DNA of 64,000 nt from Dyella nitratireducens (GTDB taxonomy: Bacteria > Pseudomonadota > Gammaproteobacteria > Xanthomonadales > Rhodanobacteraceae). The notes below the pieces were generated by a model. The model was not told the origin of the DNA. It was given only the letters and a program-made list of their open reading frames with translations, and ran no database searches. Location of the stretch: positions 186,001-250,000 of the forward strand of contig NZ_BMJA01000005.1 in assembly GCF_014642835.1 (NCBI RefSeq). The letters run 5' to 3'. The translations under genes were made by a program, and so were the position numbers. Below, piece after piece: positions 1 through 8,112 of this stretch (positions are counted from its first letter, which is position 1; each line of letters opens with the position of its first letter).

Positions 1-173
1 AAAAAAACCTCAGGCTCGTCGTCCCGGCGAGTTAGTGGGAGGTTTTCACGATTCGGGTAAGACAGGGCGCAGGTATTTGCAGCCAAGTTCGGCGTATCCT
101 CTTGAGTGAATTTCCGACGGTCCCCAACGGTCTCAACACCGCCGTCACATCCTTTCTTATGGAGTTTTGCCCC

Positions 174-1541
174 ATGCGTTTCCCCCGTCCCTGCCTCCTC
201 GCCCTGTTGCTGGCGACGCCCCTGCTGCATGCGCAGGCGGCGCCCGAGGTGGCGCCGGCCGAAAGTACCGCCGCGCCGGCCGCACCCGCGAAGGCGGCCA
301 GCAGCGTAGCGCCGGCGGATCAGGTAGACCTGGACGACGTGCGCAACTTTGCGCACGTTTACCAGATCATCCGCCAGGCTTATGTCGAGAAAGTCGACAA
401 CAAGACCCTCATGAACGATGCGATCAAGGGCATGCTTGCCGGCCTCGATCCGCACAGCGCCTATCTCGACAAGGACGGCCTGCAGGAACTCAACGAAGAC
501 ACCACCGGCCAATACGGTGGCCTTGGCATCGAAGTGATGGAGGACAACGGCCTGCTCAAGATCGTCTCCCCGATCGACGACACGCCTGCCTCGCGCGCCG
601 GCATCAAGCCAGGCGACGTGATCACGGCGGTGAATGGCAAGGTAGTCACGCCGGACAACATCGACAGCATGTTCGACGACCTGCGCGGCAACCCCGGCAG
701 CAAGATCACGCTGGGCATCCTGCATGAAAAGGCCGACCAGCCGGTCACCATGACACTCACGCGCGAACGCATCTCCATGACCAGCGTGAAGGTGCGCGAA
801 CTCGAACCCGGCTACGCCTACATCCGCATCAGCCAGTTCCAGGACGACACCGCCGGTGATCTGGAAAAAAAGCTTGGCGGGCTGCTGCAAAAGAACGGCG
901 CGCAAAAGGGCGCGATCCTCGACTTGCGCTCCAATCCCGGCGGCTTGCTGACCTCCGCCGTCGCGGTGAGCGATGACTTCCTCGATTCCGGCACCATCGT
1001 CACCACGCGTGGTCGCCTGCCCGATTCCAACCTGACTTTCAGCGCCCATCCCGGCGACCTGTTGAATGGCGCGCCGATGGTGCTGCTGACCGACAACGGC
1101 ACGGCCTCCGCCGCGGAGATCGTGTCCGGTGCGCTCAAGGACAATCATCGTGCCTTGATTGTCGGCCGCCGCACCTTCGGCAAGGGCGTAGTCCAAACGG
1201 TATTGCCGCTCGATGCCGACCACGCCGTGAAGCTGACCACAGCGCGCTACTACACGCCCAACGGCACCTCGATCCAGGCCGAGGGCATCAAGCCGGACAT
1301 CGCACTGGCGGACCTGGCAGTGACCAAGGTGGATGACTCGCAGGTACCGATCAGTTCAGAGGCCGATCTGCCCCATCACCTGGCGAACGAAATCGCGGCC
1401 TCCGGCGCTGGCGCCATCAATAACGATGGTTCCGCCGAAAACGCGAAGTTGGCGACGAGCGATTATGCGCTGTCGCAGGCGTTGAATATTTTGAAGGGAC
1501 TAGCCCTGCGCAAAGACGCCGGACAACCTGTCGCACATTGA
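174..1541 (+). CDS. ctpA: S41 family carboxy-terminal processing protease (CtpA type)
   Basis: Periplasmic serine protease that trims or degrades proteins from their C-termini. The ATG at 174 is preferred over an upstream TTG at 102 because GGAG lies about 10 bases upstream and translation then begins directly with a signal peptide (MRFPRPCLLALLLATPLLHA). The 455 aa protein has the family order: an N-terminal helical part, a PDZ domain (around GGLGIEVMED to VTMTLTRERI), then the S41 catalytic core. The nucleophilic Ser lies in NGTASAAEI and the catalytic Lys in RTFGKGVVQT. Length fits the family. The gene ends just before a GTAG palindrome that separates it from the convergent TonB receptor gene. 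Confidence is high for family; the physiological substrate is unknown. Confidence 0.93.
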   Translation: MRFPRPCLLALLLATPLLHAQAAPEVAPAESTAAPAAPAKAASSVAPADQVDLDDVRNFAHVYQIIRQAYVEKVDNKTLMNDAIKGMLAGLDPHSAYLDKDGLQELNEDTTGQYGGLGIEVMEDNGLLKIVSPIDDTPASRAGIKPGDVITAVNGKVVTPDNIDSMFDDLRGNPGSKITLGILHEKADQPVTMTLTRERISMTSVKVRELEPGYAYIRISQFQDDTAGDLEKKLGGLLQKNGAQKGAILDLRSNPGGLLTSAVAVSDDFLDSGTIVTTRGRLPDSNLTFSAHPGDLLNGAPMVLLTDNGTASAAEIVSGALKDNHRALIVGRRTFGKGVVQTVLPLDADHAVKLTTARYYTPNGTSIQAEGIKPDIALADLAVTKVDDSQVPISSEADLPHHLANEIAASGAGAINNDGSAENAKLATSDYALSQALNILKGLALRKDAGQPVAH

Positions 1542-1543
1542 AC

Positions 1544-1614
1544 GTAGGTTGGGGTGCAAACCCCAACATCGCCATCTACATGCAGCAGGGGTTGGGGTTT
1601 GCACCCCAACCTAC
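1544..1614. repeat. GTAG-headed REP pair (BIME-like palindrome), type GGGGTGCAAACCCC
   Basis: Two perfect 24-base inverted arms (1544-1567 and 1591-1614) flank a 23-base spacer. Each arm begins with GTAG and is itself a hairpin (GTTGGGGT / ACCCCAAC). It fills the gap between two convergent genes and could act as a bidirectional transcription barrier. At least five more such pairs occur in this window. Confidence 0.9.
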
Positions 1615-1651
1615 GCGGCTGCCGCGTGTGACGAGGGAGCTATTTAGCCGA

Positions 1652-3880
1652 TCAGAAGCTGAAGGGTTTTTCCAACGTCAGATACACACCACGCCGCGGT
1701 CCGTACTGCGGCGCGCCAACGCCGACACCAGTGCCACTACGTAGCCGGAACGAACGATCCAGCGCATTGAGCACCGCCAACTGCGTATGGATCTTGCCGA
1801 TGCTGTCGAAGTCGAAGTCATGCGACACGTTGAGGTTGAGCTGGAAGTAATACGGCAGCGAGAGGCCGTTCGGCACCAGGCCCTCCTCACGCAGACCGCT
1901 GCCGAACAGATAATCGGCGCCCACCTTGGTGTTGTCATTGATGGCATAGGTCACGCCGCCCGACGAGGTCAGCTTCTGGTCGTGATCCAGATGGATCCAG
2001 TTGTCGGCAATATAGGCCAGTTCGTCGGGACCGAAGTTGTATTGGCTGGTGATCACATCCTTGCCCATGGCGCGGCTGTATGCCGCGTTGAAATACGCGG
2101 AGATCGGGCCATGGTTGTAGGTGACTGAGAACTCCGTACCGCGCACGCGACCGTATTTGTAGTTGAAGGTGGAGTAGATCAGTGCGGTGCCAAACTGGCC
2201 TTCGTCCTGCAGGCGATCCACCTTGCGGTAATAAGCGTCCACGCCAAGCGTCCAGTCACCGATATTCTGCTGCACGCCGGCGTCGAAGTAATTCGAGCGT
2301 TCCGTCAGCGGCGTGTTGTTGCCGTAGTCCTTCACGGCATTGGTGGTATTGGCGAATGCTTCGATATTTCCGGTGGAAATCAGCTCAGTCTGCGGCGGCG
2401 TGAAGTAGCGCGAATATCCGGCGTGCACGGTGGTGCTATCGGTAGCCTGCCATACCATGCCGACGCGTGGGCTCAACTGGCTTTCCTCGCGGAAGGCGGT
2501 GTAACGGTCGCCACGTAGACCATAGTTCAGGGTGAAGTTTTCGCTGATATCCCACTCGTCCTGCAAATAGATCGCCGCGGTCTTGGCGAGAATGCGATCA
2601 CCCGTAAAGATGTTGAACGGCACCGTGCTGGCCTGGCTGCCGTCCGGGTTGGTTGGGAACACCAGCGAATTGGTATTGGTGAAGGCGCGATCGAATTCGT
2701 AATACGCACCGTAGCGCAAGGTGTGATTGCCCGCCCATGGTGTGGCGAAATCTGCCTGGAAGGTGGAAGCGCGATCGCCTTGGATGATCTGGCCGGCCAC
2801 GCCATTGAACATGAGGTCGCCAACGTCATCCGGGTAATACTGCAAGCCGCTGTAGCGCTGGCCTACCGCCACCTGATACGAGGTATCACCCAGCTTGCCC
2901 TGCAACGCCAGCATGCCGAAGCGCGTCTGCTCATTCTGGCGCTCATTCAAATTGGCGGAGTCGAAGTTCGTGACATCGAGGTAGCCGAAATTCGGCGTCT
3001 GACTCGGGTTGTTCGGAATCTGGAAACGGTTGTTGGTCACGCCAAACAGAAAGCTCAGGCGCGTGTCGTTATTGATCAGATAGCTGATGTCGCCAAAGCC
3101 CTTCACCTGGTTGGTATGGTCGTGGATCGGATCACGGCTGCGCGTTGGATTCTCGATGCCGACGTTGTTTTCCTGGTAATTGCCAGTGAAGTAGTAGCTC
3201 CAGTTGCCACTATGTCCCCAGATCGACGCGTACGGATTGATCGTACCGAACGAGCCGCCAGTGATGCCCACCACACCGCCATTACCCAGGTCTGCGCCGC
3301 TCTTGGTGGTGATGTCTACGACAGCGGCAGTACGTTCCCCGTATTGCGCCGGCAGGGCACCGTCGAGCAGCTTCACGCTCTGGATCATGCGCGGATCGAG
3401 CGTCTGGCCAAAGCCGGAAATCGATTCCGGCAGCATGACGCCGTTGATGCGGTACTGCAGGTTGGCGTGGTCACCGCGCACATGCAGCTGGCCGTAGGAA
3501 TCCTGCACCACACCCGGCGCCTGCAACAGCACTTGATTCAGCGGGGAGGACGCACCCAACGGCAGCGCCTGGATGTCCTGCGAATTGATCACGTACTCGC
3601 TGCTGCCCGTATCCGGCGACAGGTTGTTGCGCGCCATGTCCAACGCAGCGGTCACGTTCACTGCGCCGAGTTCCTTCGCCTTCGTCCCACGGCGGTTGCG
3701 CGAACTCTGATCGTCAGAAGTATCGTTCGGGTCGTTCGTACTGGTGGCCATCGGTTGTGCCGCGGCAGCCGGAGAATTGACGGCCGGGACCTGACCAGCG
3801 CCAGGCGTTGTAGCGGCGGCACAACCGGCAGCGGCATACAGCGCCAGACTAAGGCCAAGGGCAAGTGGGGATGCTTTCAT
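1652..3880 (-). CDS. TonB-dependent outer-membrane receptor, probably zinc-responsive
   Basis: The 742 aa precursor has a signal peptide (MKASPLALGLSLALYAAAGC), a low-complexity Ala/Pro-rich stretch, a plug domain at about residues 75-200 (SSPLNQVLLQAPGVVQ, then LHVRGDHANLQYRINGV) and a 22-strand barrel ending in the aromatic LEKPFSF, as expected for BamA recognition. Such receptors import scarce ligands with TonB-ExbBD energy. An 18-bp perfect palindrome 41 bases upstream matches the half-site of gammaproteobacterial Zur boxes, so zinc or a zinc chelate is the likely ligand, as for ZnuD. The ligand is an inference from the promoter; the barrel itself does not reveal it. The start codon has no strong ribosome binding site. 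Confidence 0.9.
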   Translation of the reverse strand: MKASPLALGLSLALYAAAGCAAATTPGAGQVPAVNSPAAAAQPMATSTNDPNDTSDDQSSRNRRGTKAKELGAVNVTAALDMARNNLSPDTGSSEYVINSQDIQALPLGASSPLNQVLLQAPGVVQDSYGQLHVRGDHANLQYRINGVMLPESISGFGQTLDPRMIQSVKLLDGALPAQYGERTAAVVDITTKSGADLGNGGVVGITGGSFGTINPYASIWGHSGNWSYYFTGNYQENNVGIENPTRSRDPIHDHTNQVKGFGDISYLINNDTRLSFLFGVTNNRFQIPNNPSQTPNFGYLDVTNFDSANLNERQNEQTRFGMLALQGKLGDTSYQVAVGQRYSGLQYYPDDVGDLMFNGVAGQIIQGDRASTFQADFATPWAGNHTLRYGAYYEFDRAFTNTNSLVFPTNPDGSQASTVPFNIFTGDRILAKTAAIYLQDEWDISENFTLNYGLRGDRYTAFREESQLSPRVGMVWQATDSTTVHAGYSRYFTPPQTELISTGNIEAFANTTNAVKDYGNNTPLTERSNYFDAGVQQNIGDWTLGVDAYYRKVDRLQDEGQFGTALIYSTFNYKYGRVRGTEFSVTYNHGPISAYFNAAYSRAMGKDVITSQYNFGPDELAYIADNWIHLDHDQKLTSSGGVTYAINDNTKVGADYLFGSGLREEGLVPNGLSLPYYFQLNLNVSHDFDFDSIGKIHTQLAVLNALDRSFRLRSGTGVGVGAPQYGPRRGVYLTLEKPFSF

Positions 3881-3920
3881 GCAAAGGGAATCCGGGCGGG
3901 TTTGGCAGGGGAAACGGACC

Positions 3921-3938
3921 GAAATGTTATAACATTTC
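3921..3938. promoter_or_regulatory. Zur-box-like 18-bp perfect palindrome
   Basis: The site reads GAAATGTTATAACATTTC, identical on both strands. The half GAAATGTTATAA matches the known Zur recognition half-site of enteric znu promoters (recalled from the literature, not searched). It lies 41 bases upstream of the TonB receptor start and about 140 bases upstream of the divergent EcsC-like gene, so it could repress the receptor when zinc is plentiful. Confidence 0.65.
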
Positions 3939-4079
3939 CCTCACGATAGAACGACCCTCCCAGAAGTCATGCCTGAAATCCGAGCAGACTTTCAGCCGCG
4001 CGGTTCATGCCGTTCTCATCAGGACTGCACAGGGGCGGACTATGATCGCCGAACCTTGTTTGTTCTCACGGAGCGCGGC

Positions 4080-4772
4080 ATGACCGAGCGCAACGATACG
4101 CAGCCCAGCAACACCAACCTCCCTGCCGTCATCACGCAAGACGACGCCAGCAACCGGGTCACGCGGGCGATCCTGGATTTCATCAGCCAGATCCCCGACA
4201 GCAAGGTGCATTCCCATCGCGACCCGGACGTCGAAGCGCGGCGGCTTGCCAATCGTGCCGCCCAGCGCGCCGCCGTTACTGCCGGTACGCTCGCCTTGCC
4301 ACCGGGTCCACTGGGCTGGCTCACCATCCTGCCGGAGCTGATCACGATCTGGAAAATCCAGGCCCAGTTGGTCAGCGATATCGCTGCCGCTTACGGCAAG
4401 CACGCGGAACTCGGCCGCGAACAAATGCTGTGGTGTCTGTTCCGCCACACCTCCGCGCAGGCCTTTCGTGATCTGGTGGTACGGCTGGGCGACCGGCTGA
4501 TTTTCCGGCGCGTGTCCTACGGCGTGATCGAACGCGTTGCCAAACAGATCGGCGTCAAGGTGACGCAGCGCGCACTGGGTGAAGGCCTGTCGCGCTGGAT
4601 GCCGGTGATCGGCGCCATCGGTGTGGGCGGGTACGCGTATTACGACACACGGCAGGTGGCAGCCACCGCGATGGCGATGTTGAAGAGCGAGATCGGCGTG
4701 GCGGAGGGGGATGACGACGTCAGTGTGGTGGCTACGCAGACGCAGGAAGTACAGGCGACACGACTGCATTAG
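4080..4772 (+). CDS. EcsC family protein
   Basis: A 230 aa protein starting at the ATG at 4080, with GGAG about eight bases upstream; the longer open frame adds 37 residues with no family support. The central part (AAQRAAVTAGTLALPPGPLG, WLTILPELITIWKIQAQLVS, then IAAAYGKHAELG) and the glycine-rich hydrophobic segment near the C-terminus (WMPVIGAIGVGGYAYYDTRQ) resemble the EcsC family of membrane-associated proteins, named after a Bacillus ABC-transporter accessory gene. There is no signal peptide. No functional partner is encoded next door. The biochemical role of the family is not established. The gene is divergent from the TonB receptor. Confidence 0.72.
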   Translation: MTERNDTQPSNTNLPAVITQDDASNRVTRAILDFISQIPDSKVHSHRDPDVEARRLANRAAQRAAVTAGTLALPPGPLGWLTILPELITIWKIQAQLVSDIAAAYGKHAELGREQMLWCLFRHTSAQAFRDLVVRLGDRLIFRRVSYGVIERVAKQIGVKVTQRALGEGLSRWMPVIGAIGVGGYAYYDTRQVAATAMAMLKSEIGVAEGDDDVSVVATQTQEVQATRLH

Positions 4773-4881
4773 CACTGCCGGTAGCTCGATCAAGCCTCAC
4801 AGCCTCGTTATCGCCATGCCAGCGCAAGCTGGAACGGCGACATGGCAAGATTAAGCATTGCCAAGTTGCGGGAGCTATCGC

Positions 4882-5625
4882 ATGGAGCCACTCAATCGCC
4901 CGGTAGTCCTGATCACCGGCGCCGCCAAACGCGTCGGCGCGGTGATTGCACGCACGCTGCATGCTGCCGGCTACGATCTCGTCCTGCACTGCCGCCATTC
5001 CACCGCGGAAGCGGATACGCTGGCGACTGAACTTTCGGCGCAACGCGCGAACAGCACGCTGGTTCTGCACGCCGATCTTGCGGATTTGTCGGCGTTGCCA
5101 ACGCTGATTGATACGACGCTCTCGCACTACGGCCGGCTCGACGCATTGATCAACAATGCCTCCGCGTTCTACCCGACTCCGATGGAAACGGCCACTCCCG
5201 CGCAATGGAATGAGCTGTTCGCTTCCAATGCGCAAGCGCCCTTCTTTCTTGCCCAAGCCGCGCTGCCTGCATTGCGTTCCGCACGCGGCACCATCGTGAA
5301 CCTGGTAGATATCTATGCGGAACATGCACTCGCGCAGCATCCCATCTACGTGATGGCCAAGGCAGCGTTGAGTGCGATGACGCGTTGCCTGGCGCTGGAC
5401 CTTGGCCCGGAGATACGGGTCAATGGCGTGGCACCTGGTGCCGTCATGTGGCCAAGCGACGGCAAACCGTACGCCGATCAGGAAGCGATGCTGGCACGCA
5501 CACCACTCAAGCGTGCCGGTGCCCCGCAAGACGTCGCCAGTGCTGTGCTGTGGCTGCTGCGCGATGCGCCATTCGTGACCGGACAAATCATTCGTGTCGA
5601 CGGTGGCCGCAGCGTAACGGTATAG
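4882..5625 (+). CDS. pteridine reductase (FolM-like short-chain dehydrogenase)
   Basis: NADPH-dependent reductase, probably acting on dihydropteridines (dihydromonapterin or dihydrofolate reductase activity). The 247 aa protein has the Rossmann motif TGAAKRVG, whose Lys-Arg form (TGxxKRxG) separates pteridine reductases from ordinary SDRs, then NNASAF and a YVMAK catalytic Tyr/Lys pair. It ends with the SDR motif GQIIRVDGGRSV. The start at 4882 is preceded by GGGAG. The longer frame starting at 4858 lacks an RBS. Two other pteridine genes, folB and folK, lie 5 kb away, which supports a folate or pterin role. Confidence 0.82.
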   Translation: MEPLNRPVVLITGAAKRVGAVIARTLHAAGYDLVLHCRHSTAEADTLATELSAQRANSTLVLHADLADLSALPTLIDTTLSHYGRLDALINNASAFYPTPMETATPAQWNELFASNAQAPFFLAQAALPALRSARGTIVNLVDIYAEHALAQHPIYVMAKAALSAMTRCLALDLGPEIRVNGVAPGAVMWPSDGKPYADQEAMLARTPLKRAGAPQDVASAVLWLLRDAPFVTGQIIRVDGGRSVTV

Positions 5626-5741
5626 GCCAACACTTACACGTCAAGGCGTCGCAGCTACAGCATTGCGCGCTGCGCAGATAGACATCCCCACTGGGTTATC
5701 GCTTATAGAATGCGGCTATCCATGAGGTTTGGATTTTCCGT

Positions 5742-6566
5742 ATGACTTATTGCGTCGGCATCCAGGTCGAGCAAGGCCTGGTTCTCGCTTCCGACACGCG
5801 CACGAGCGCATCGTTCGATGACGTGCGCGTGTACACCAAGATGCACGTGTTCGATTTCCCCGGTGAGCGCAGCATCGTTCTGATGTCGGCGGGCAACCTC
5901 GGCACATCACAGGCCGTGATGGCGCGCCTGCAGCGAGATATCGCTGATAACGCACATACGAATCTGCGCACGCCGCGGCATTTGTTCGAGGTGGCCGAGT
6001 ATGTGGGTCAAGCGTTGGTGGCGGCTCAGGCGCAAGTGGCCAGCAACGCCCTGCAGAACGGTGTGAATGTGGAGTCCACATTGATCCTCGGCGGCCAGAT
6101 TGCTGGCGAGGCGCCCGGGCTGTTTCTCATTTATCCATTGGGCAATTGCATTGCCGCGTCGCCGGAAACACCGTATTTGCAGATCGGTGAATCGAAGTAT
6201 GGGAAGCCGATATTGGATTATCTGATTGCGCCCAGCACCTCGCTGGAAGATGCCGCGCGCTGCGCACTGTTGTCGCTGGATTCGACCATCCGCTCCAACG
6301 TATCCGTTGGCCTGCCGATCGATCTGGTGCTGCTGCGTGCCGATGACGTGAAGATCGGCGAACGCATGCGGCTGGATGCCGATTCGAAGTTCTATCGGGA
6401 CATTTGTGACAGTTGGGCAAGCAAACTTGCCGATGCCGTGCAGCGCCTGCCGCGGTTTGCGTGGGAGCCCGCGAATACGTCGACGGCTCAGGCGCTGCCG
6501 CTGGCGCAACGCAAACCTGCTTCTTATGCCGAGCAGCAAATCGGTGAGGGTGCCGCACAGCAGTAG
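5742..6566 (+). CDS. proteasome-type peptidase, Anbu family
   Basis: Anbu is an ancestral beta-subunit-like self-compartmentalising peptidase. The protein starts MTYCVGIQVE, so removal of Met exposes Thr1, the expected nucleophile. The proteasomal Asp (LASDTRTS) and Lys (YTKMHVFD) follow at the usual spacing. The length of 274 aa is a little above the family norm because of an Ala/Gln-rich tail. Anbu is known to cluster with alpha-E, ATP-grasp and transglutaminase genes. The first two are present here but on the opposite strand, 600 bases away. Substrate and role in the cell are unresolved for the family. Confidence 0.9.
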   Translation: MTYCVGIQVEQGLVLASDTRTSASFDDVRVYTKMHVFDFPGERSIVLMSAGNLGTSQAVMARLQRDIADNAHTNLRTPRHLFEVAEYVGQALVAAQAQVASNALQNGVNVESTLILGGQIAGEAPGLFLIYPLGNCIAASPETPYLQIGESKYGKPILDYLIAPSTSLEDAARCALLSLDSTIRSNVSVGLPIDLVLLRADDVKIGERMRLDADSKFYRDICDSWASKLADAVQRLPRFAWEPANTSTAQALPLAQRKPASYAEQQIGEGAAQQ

Positions 6567-7176
6567 CAGCAACTGCGTCATGCTCCGATTACTTGCCATC
6601 ATTCCGGCAGGAATCGAAGTTCACGTCAATGCTGTTTCAGAGCGAATCGTCATTCCGGCGAAGGCCGGAATCCATGTTTCGTACTTGCGATGGATTCCGG
6701 CTTTCGCCCACTGCTGTCCGGGGAAGTTTTTAGCTTGCCGGATCGGCCCCCTCCCCTACGTGTAGTAGGGGAGGGTTGGGGTGGGGTGAAGCAACCTCGC
6801 CAGAGATTCCATCATGTCTCGTATCCATTCCCGCGTAGCGGGAACCGAGCTTCGCTCGCCCCACCCCACCCCACCCCAGCCCTCCCCTGCACGCAGGGGA
6901 GGGAGCCCTTTCCGGTTCACTTCTGGATAGCGCGTTGAACCAACTTTTTTAAGTCGCTTGCTGCGCGAATCATGCAAACGTGTTGTCTCTCACGTGCTCG
7001 TTACTTTTCCGCAAAATTTCCCCGGACAGCAGCGGGCTTTCGCCGGAATGACGCCGAGGCGAGATTAACTTTTTCGCGGCAAACGGTGCGTCGAAGGCCA
7101 AAAAAGCATCGGGGCATATCGCGGTCTACACCCCAACCTAGATGGCTACTGGGGAAATGGTGCGCCGAAGCGACGC
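6567..7176. repeat. repeat-dense intergenic region between convergent Anbu and alpha-E genes
   Basis: No gene is seen in these 610 bases. They hold an inverted repeat at about 6648-6710 (arms around ATTCCGGCGAAGGCCGGAAT and GGATTCCGGCTTTCGCC), two hairpins built from CCCCTCCCCTAC / GTAGGGGAGGG (about 6749-6774) and CCCTCCCCTGC / GCAGGGGAGGG (about 6880-6903), and a small palindrome TTCCCGCGTAGCGGGAA near 6827-6843. A second copy of the first element, in the opposite orientation and lacking its hairpin, lies at about 7013-7053. A single GTAG-type half-arm (ACACCCCAACCTAG) lies near 7127-7141. Confidence 0.75.
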
Positions 7177-8112
7177 TCAAGCCTGAAAGTAAGACTCATG
7201 CACCGCGCCATGCAGCGCTGCCAGTTCCTGCTGCAGGCGATCCACGAACGAGCCAGGCCCCACTACCGCCAGGCGTGTTGGATTGGCATCGAACACCAAT
7301 CCCATCGCTCCACGGAATACCTGCTCCACCTGTCTGCGCGGCGGCATTTGCGGCAAGATGCCCTGGATGCGGCTGAGGCAGAACAGCACGCTGCGCGGAA
7401 ACTCGCGGTTCTTGAGCAGAAATTCCAAAGCCAGTTCCACACTGACTTTCTGGCGCAGATGACGCCGGTACATCTGGTAGGCCGCCAGCGAGCGCAAGAC
7501 ACCCATCCACTGCATGGCCTGGAATGCTTCGGCGTCATCGTCCGAGCGTGCCTGGATCAGCCCTGCCGCCGCCGTATCGATGATGCGCGAGGTCATGTCC
7601 GCCTGCTCGATGGCGGTGCCCAAGCGCAGGAATTGATAGCCGGTGTCGCGGCTCACGTTGGCCGTCAGCAGTGCTGAAACATGCATGCAACCGTCGACGA
7701 TACGACCCAGAAACTCCGGCCGATGGCGGCGGCTGCCGGCGCGCTCGGGATTGGATTCGATGTACAGGTGCAGGTCGTTGATGGCCACCCAGCAATCTTG
7801 CGGCAAGGTTTCGCGCACCGTGCGTAGTGTCTCGCGGGCATGGCTCACGACATTGCGCAGAGCCACCGGGTTATCGGGTTCGACCAGCAGGAAGCGCACC
7901 ACGTCGGCCTCATGCGGCGTCTCGCCGCCATGCAGCCGCTCAAACTGGGCGCCGGCGCCCAAGGTATTCACCAAGGGACGCCAGGCAATATGCGCTCCAC
8001 GCGGCAGATCGAGTTGGATCTGGCCATTCACATCAATCAGTCGCGCCATATTCTCGGCGCGACGCACGTAACGGCTGAACCAGTAGAGATTATCGGCAAC
8101 ACGGGACAGCAT
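7177..8112 (-). CDS. alpha-E domain-containing protein
   Basis: The 311 aa protein begins MLSRVADNLYWFSRYVRRAE, the hallmark opening of the alpha-E (DUF403) family, and is predicted to be entirely helical. Alpha-E proteins are encoded with circularly permuted ATP-grasp enzymes in a widespread but biochemically uncharacterised peptide-modifying module. The start overlaps the stop of the ATP-grasp gene by one base (TGATG), which implies translational coupling. The partner transglutaminase gene usual in this module is not in the window. Confidence 0.9.
   Translation of the reverse strand: MLSRVADNLYWFSRYVRRAENMARLIDVNGQIQLDLPRGAHIAWRPLVNTLGAGAQFERLHGGETPHEADVVRFLLVEPDNPVALRNVVSHARETLRTVRETLPQDCWVAINDLHLYIESNPERAGSRRHRPEFLGRIVDGCMHVSALLTANVSRDTGYQFLRLGTAIEQADMTSRIIDTAAAGLIQARSDDDAEAFQAMQWMGVLRSLAAYQMYRRHLRQKVSVELALEFLLKNREFPRSVLFCLSRIQGILPQMPPRRQVEQVFRGAMGLVFDANPTRLAVVGPGSFVDRLQQELAALHGAVHESYFQA

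Noticed and set aside
1-173. Upstream TTG start and possible extra gene at the left edge
   Set aside because: The ATG at 174 has a better ribosome binding site and begins the signal peptide; the first 100 bases show no coding signal of their own.
2723-3949. A 408-codon plus-strand open frame opposite the TonB receptor
   Set aside because: The opposite strand encodes a full receptor with signal peptide, plug and barrel; the frame has no recognisable motif.
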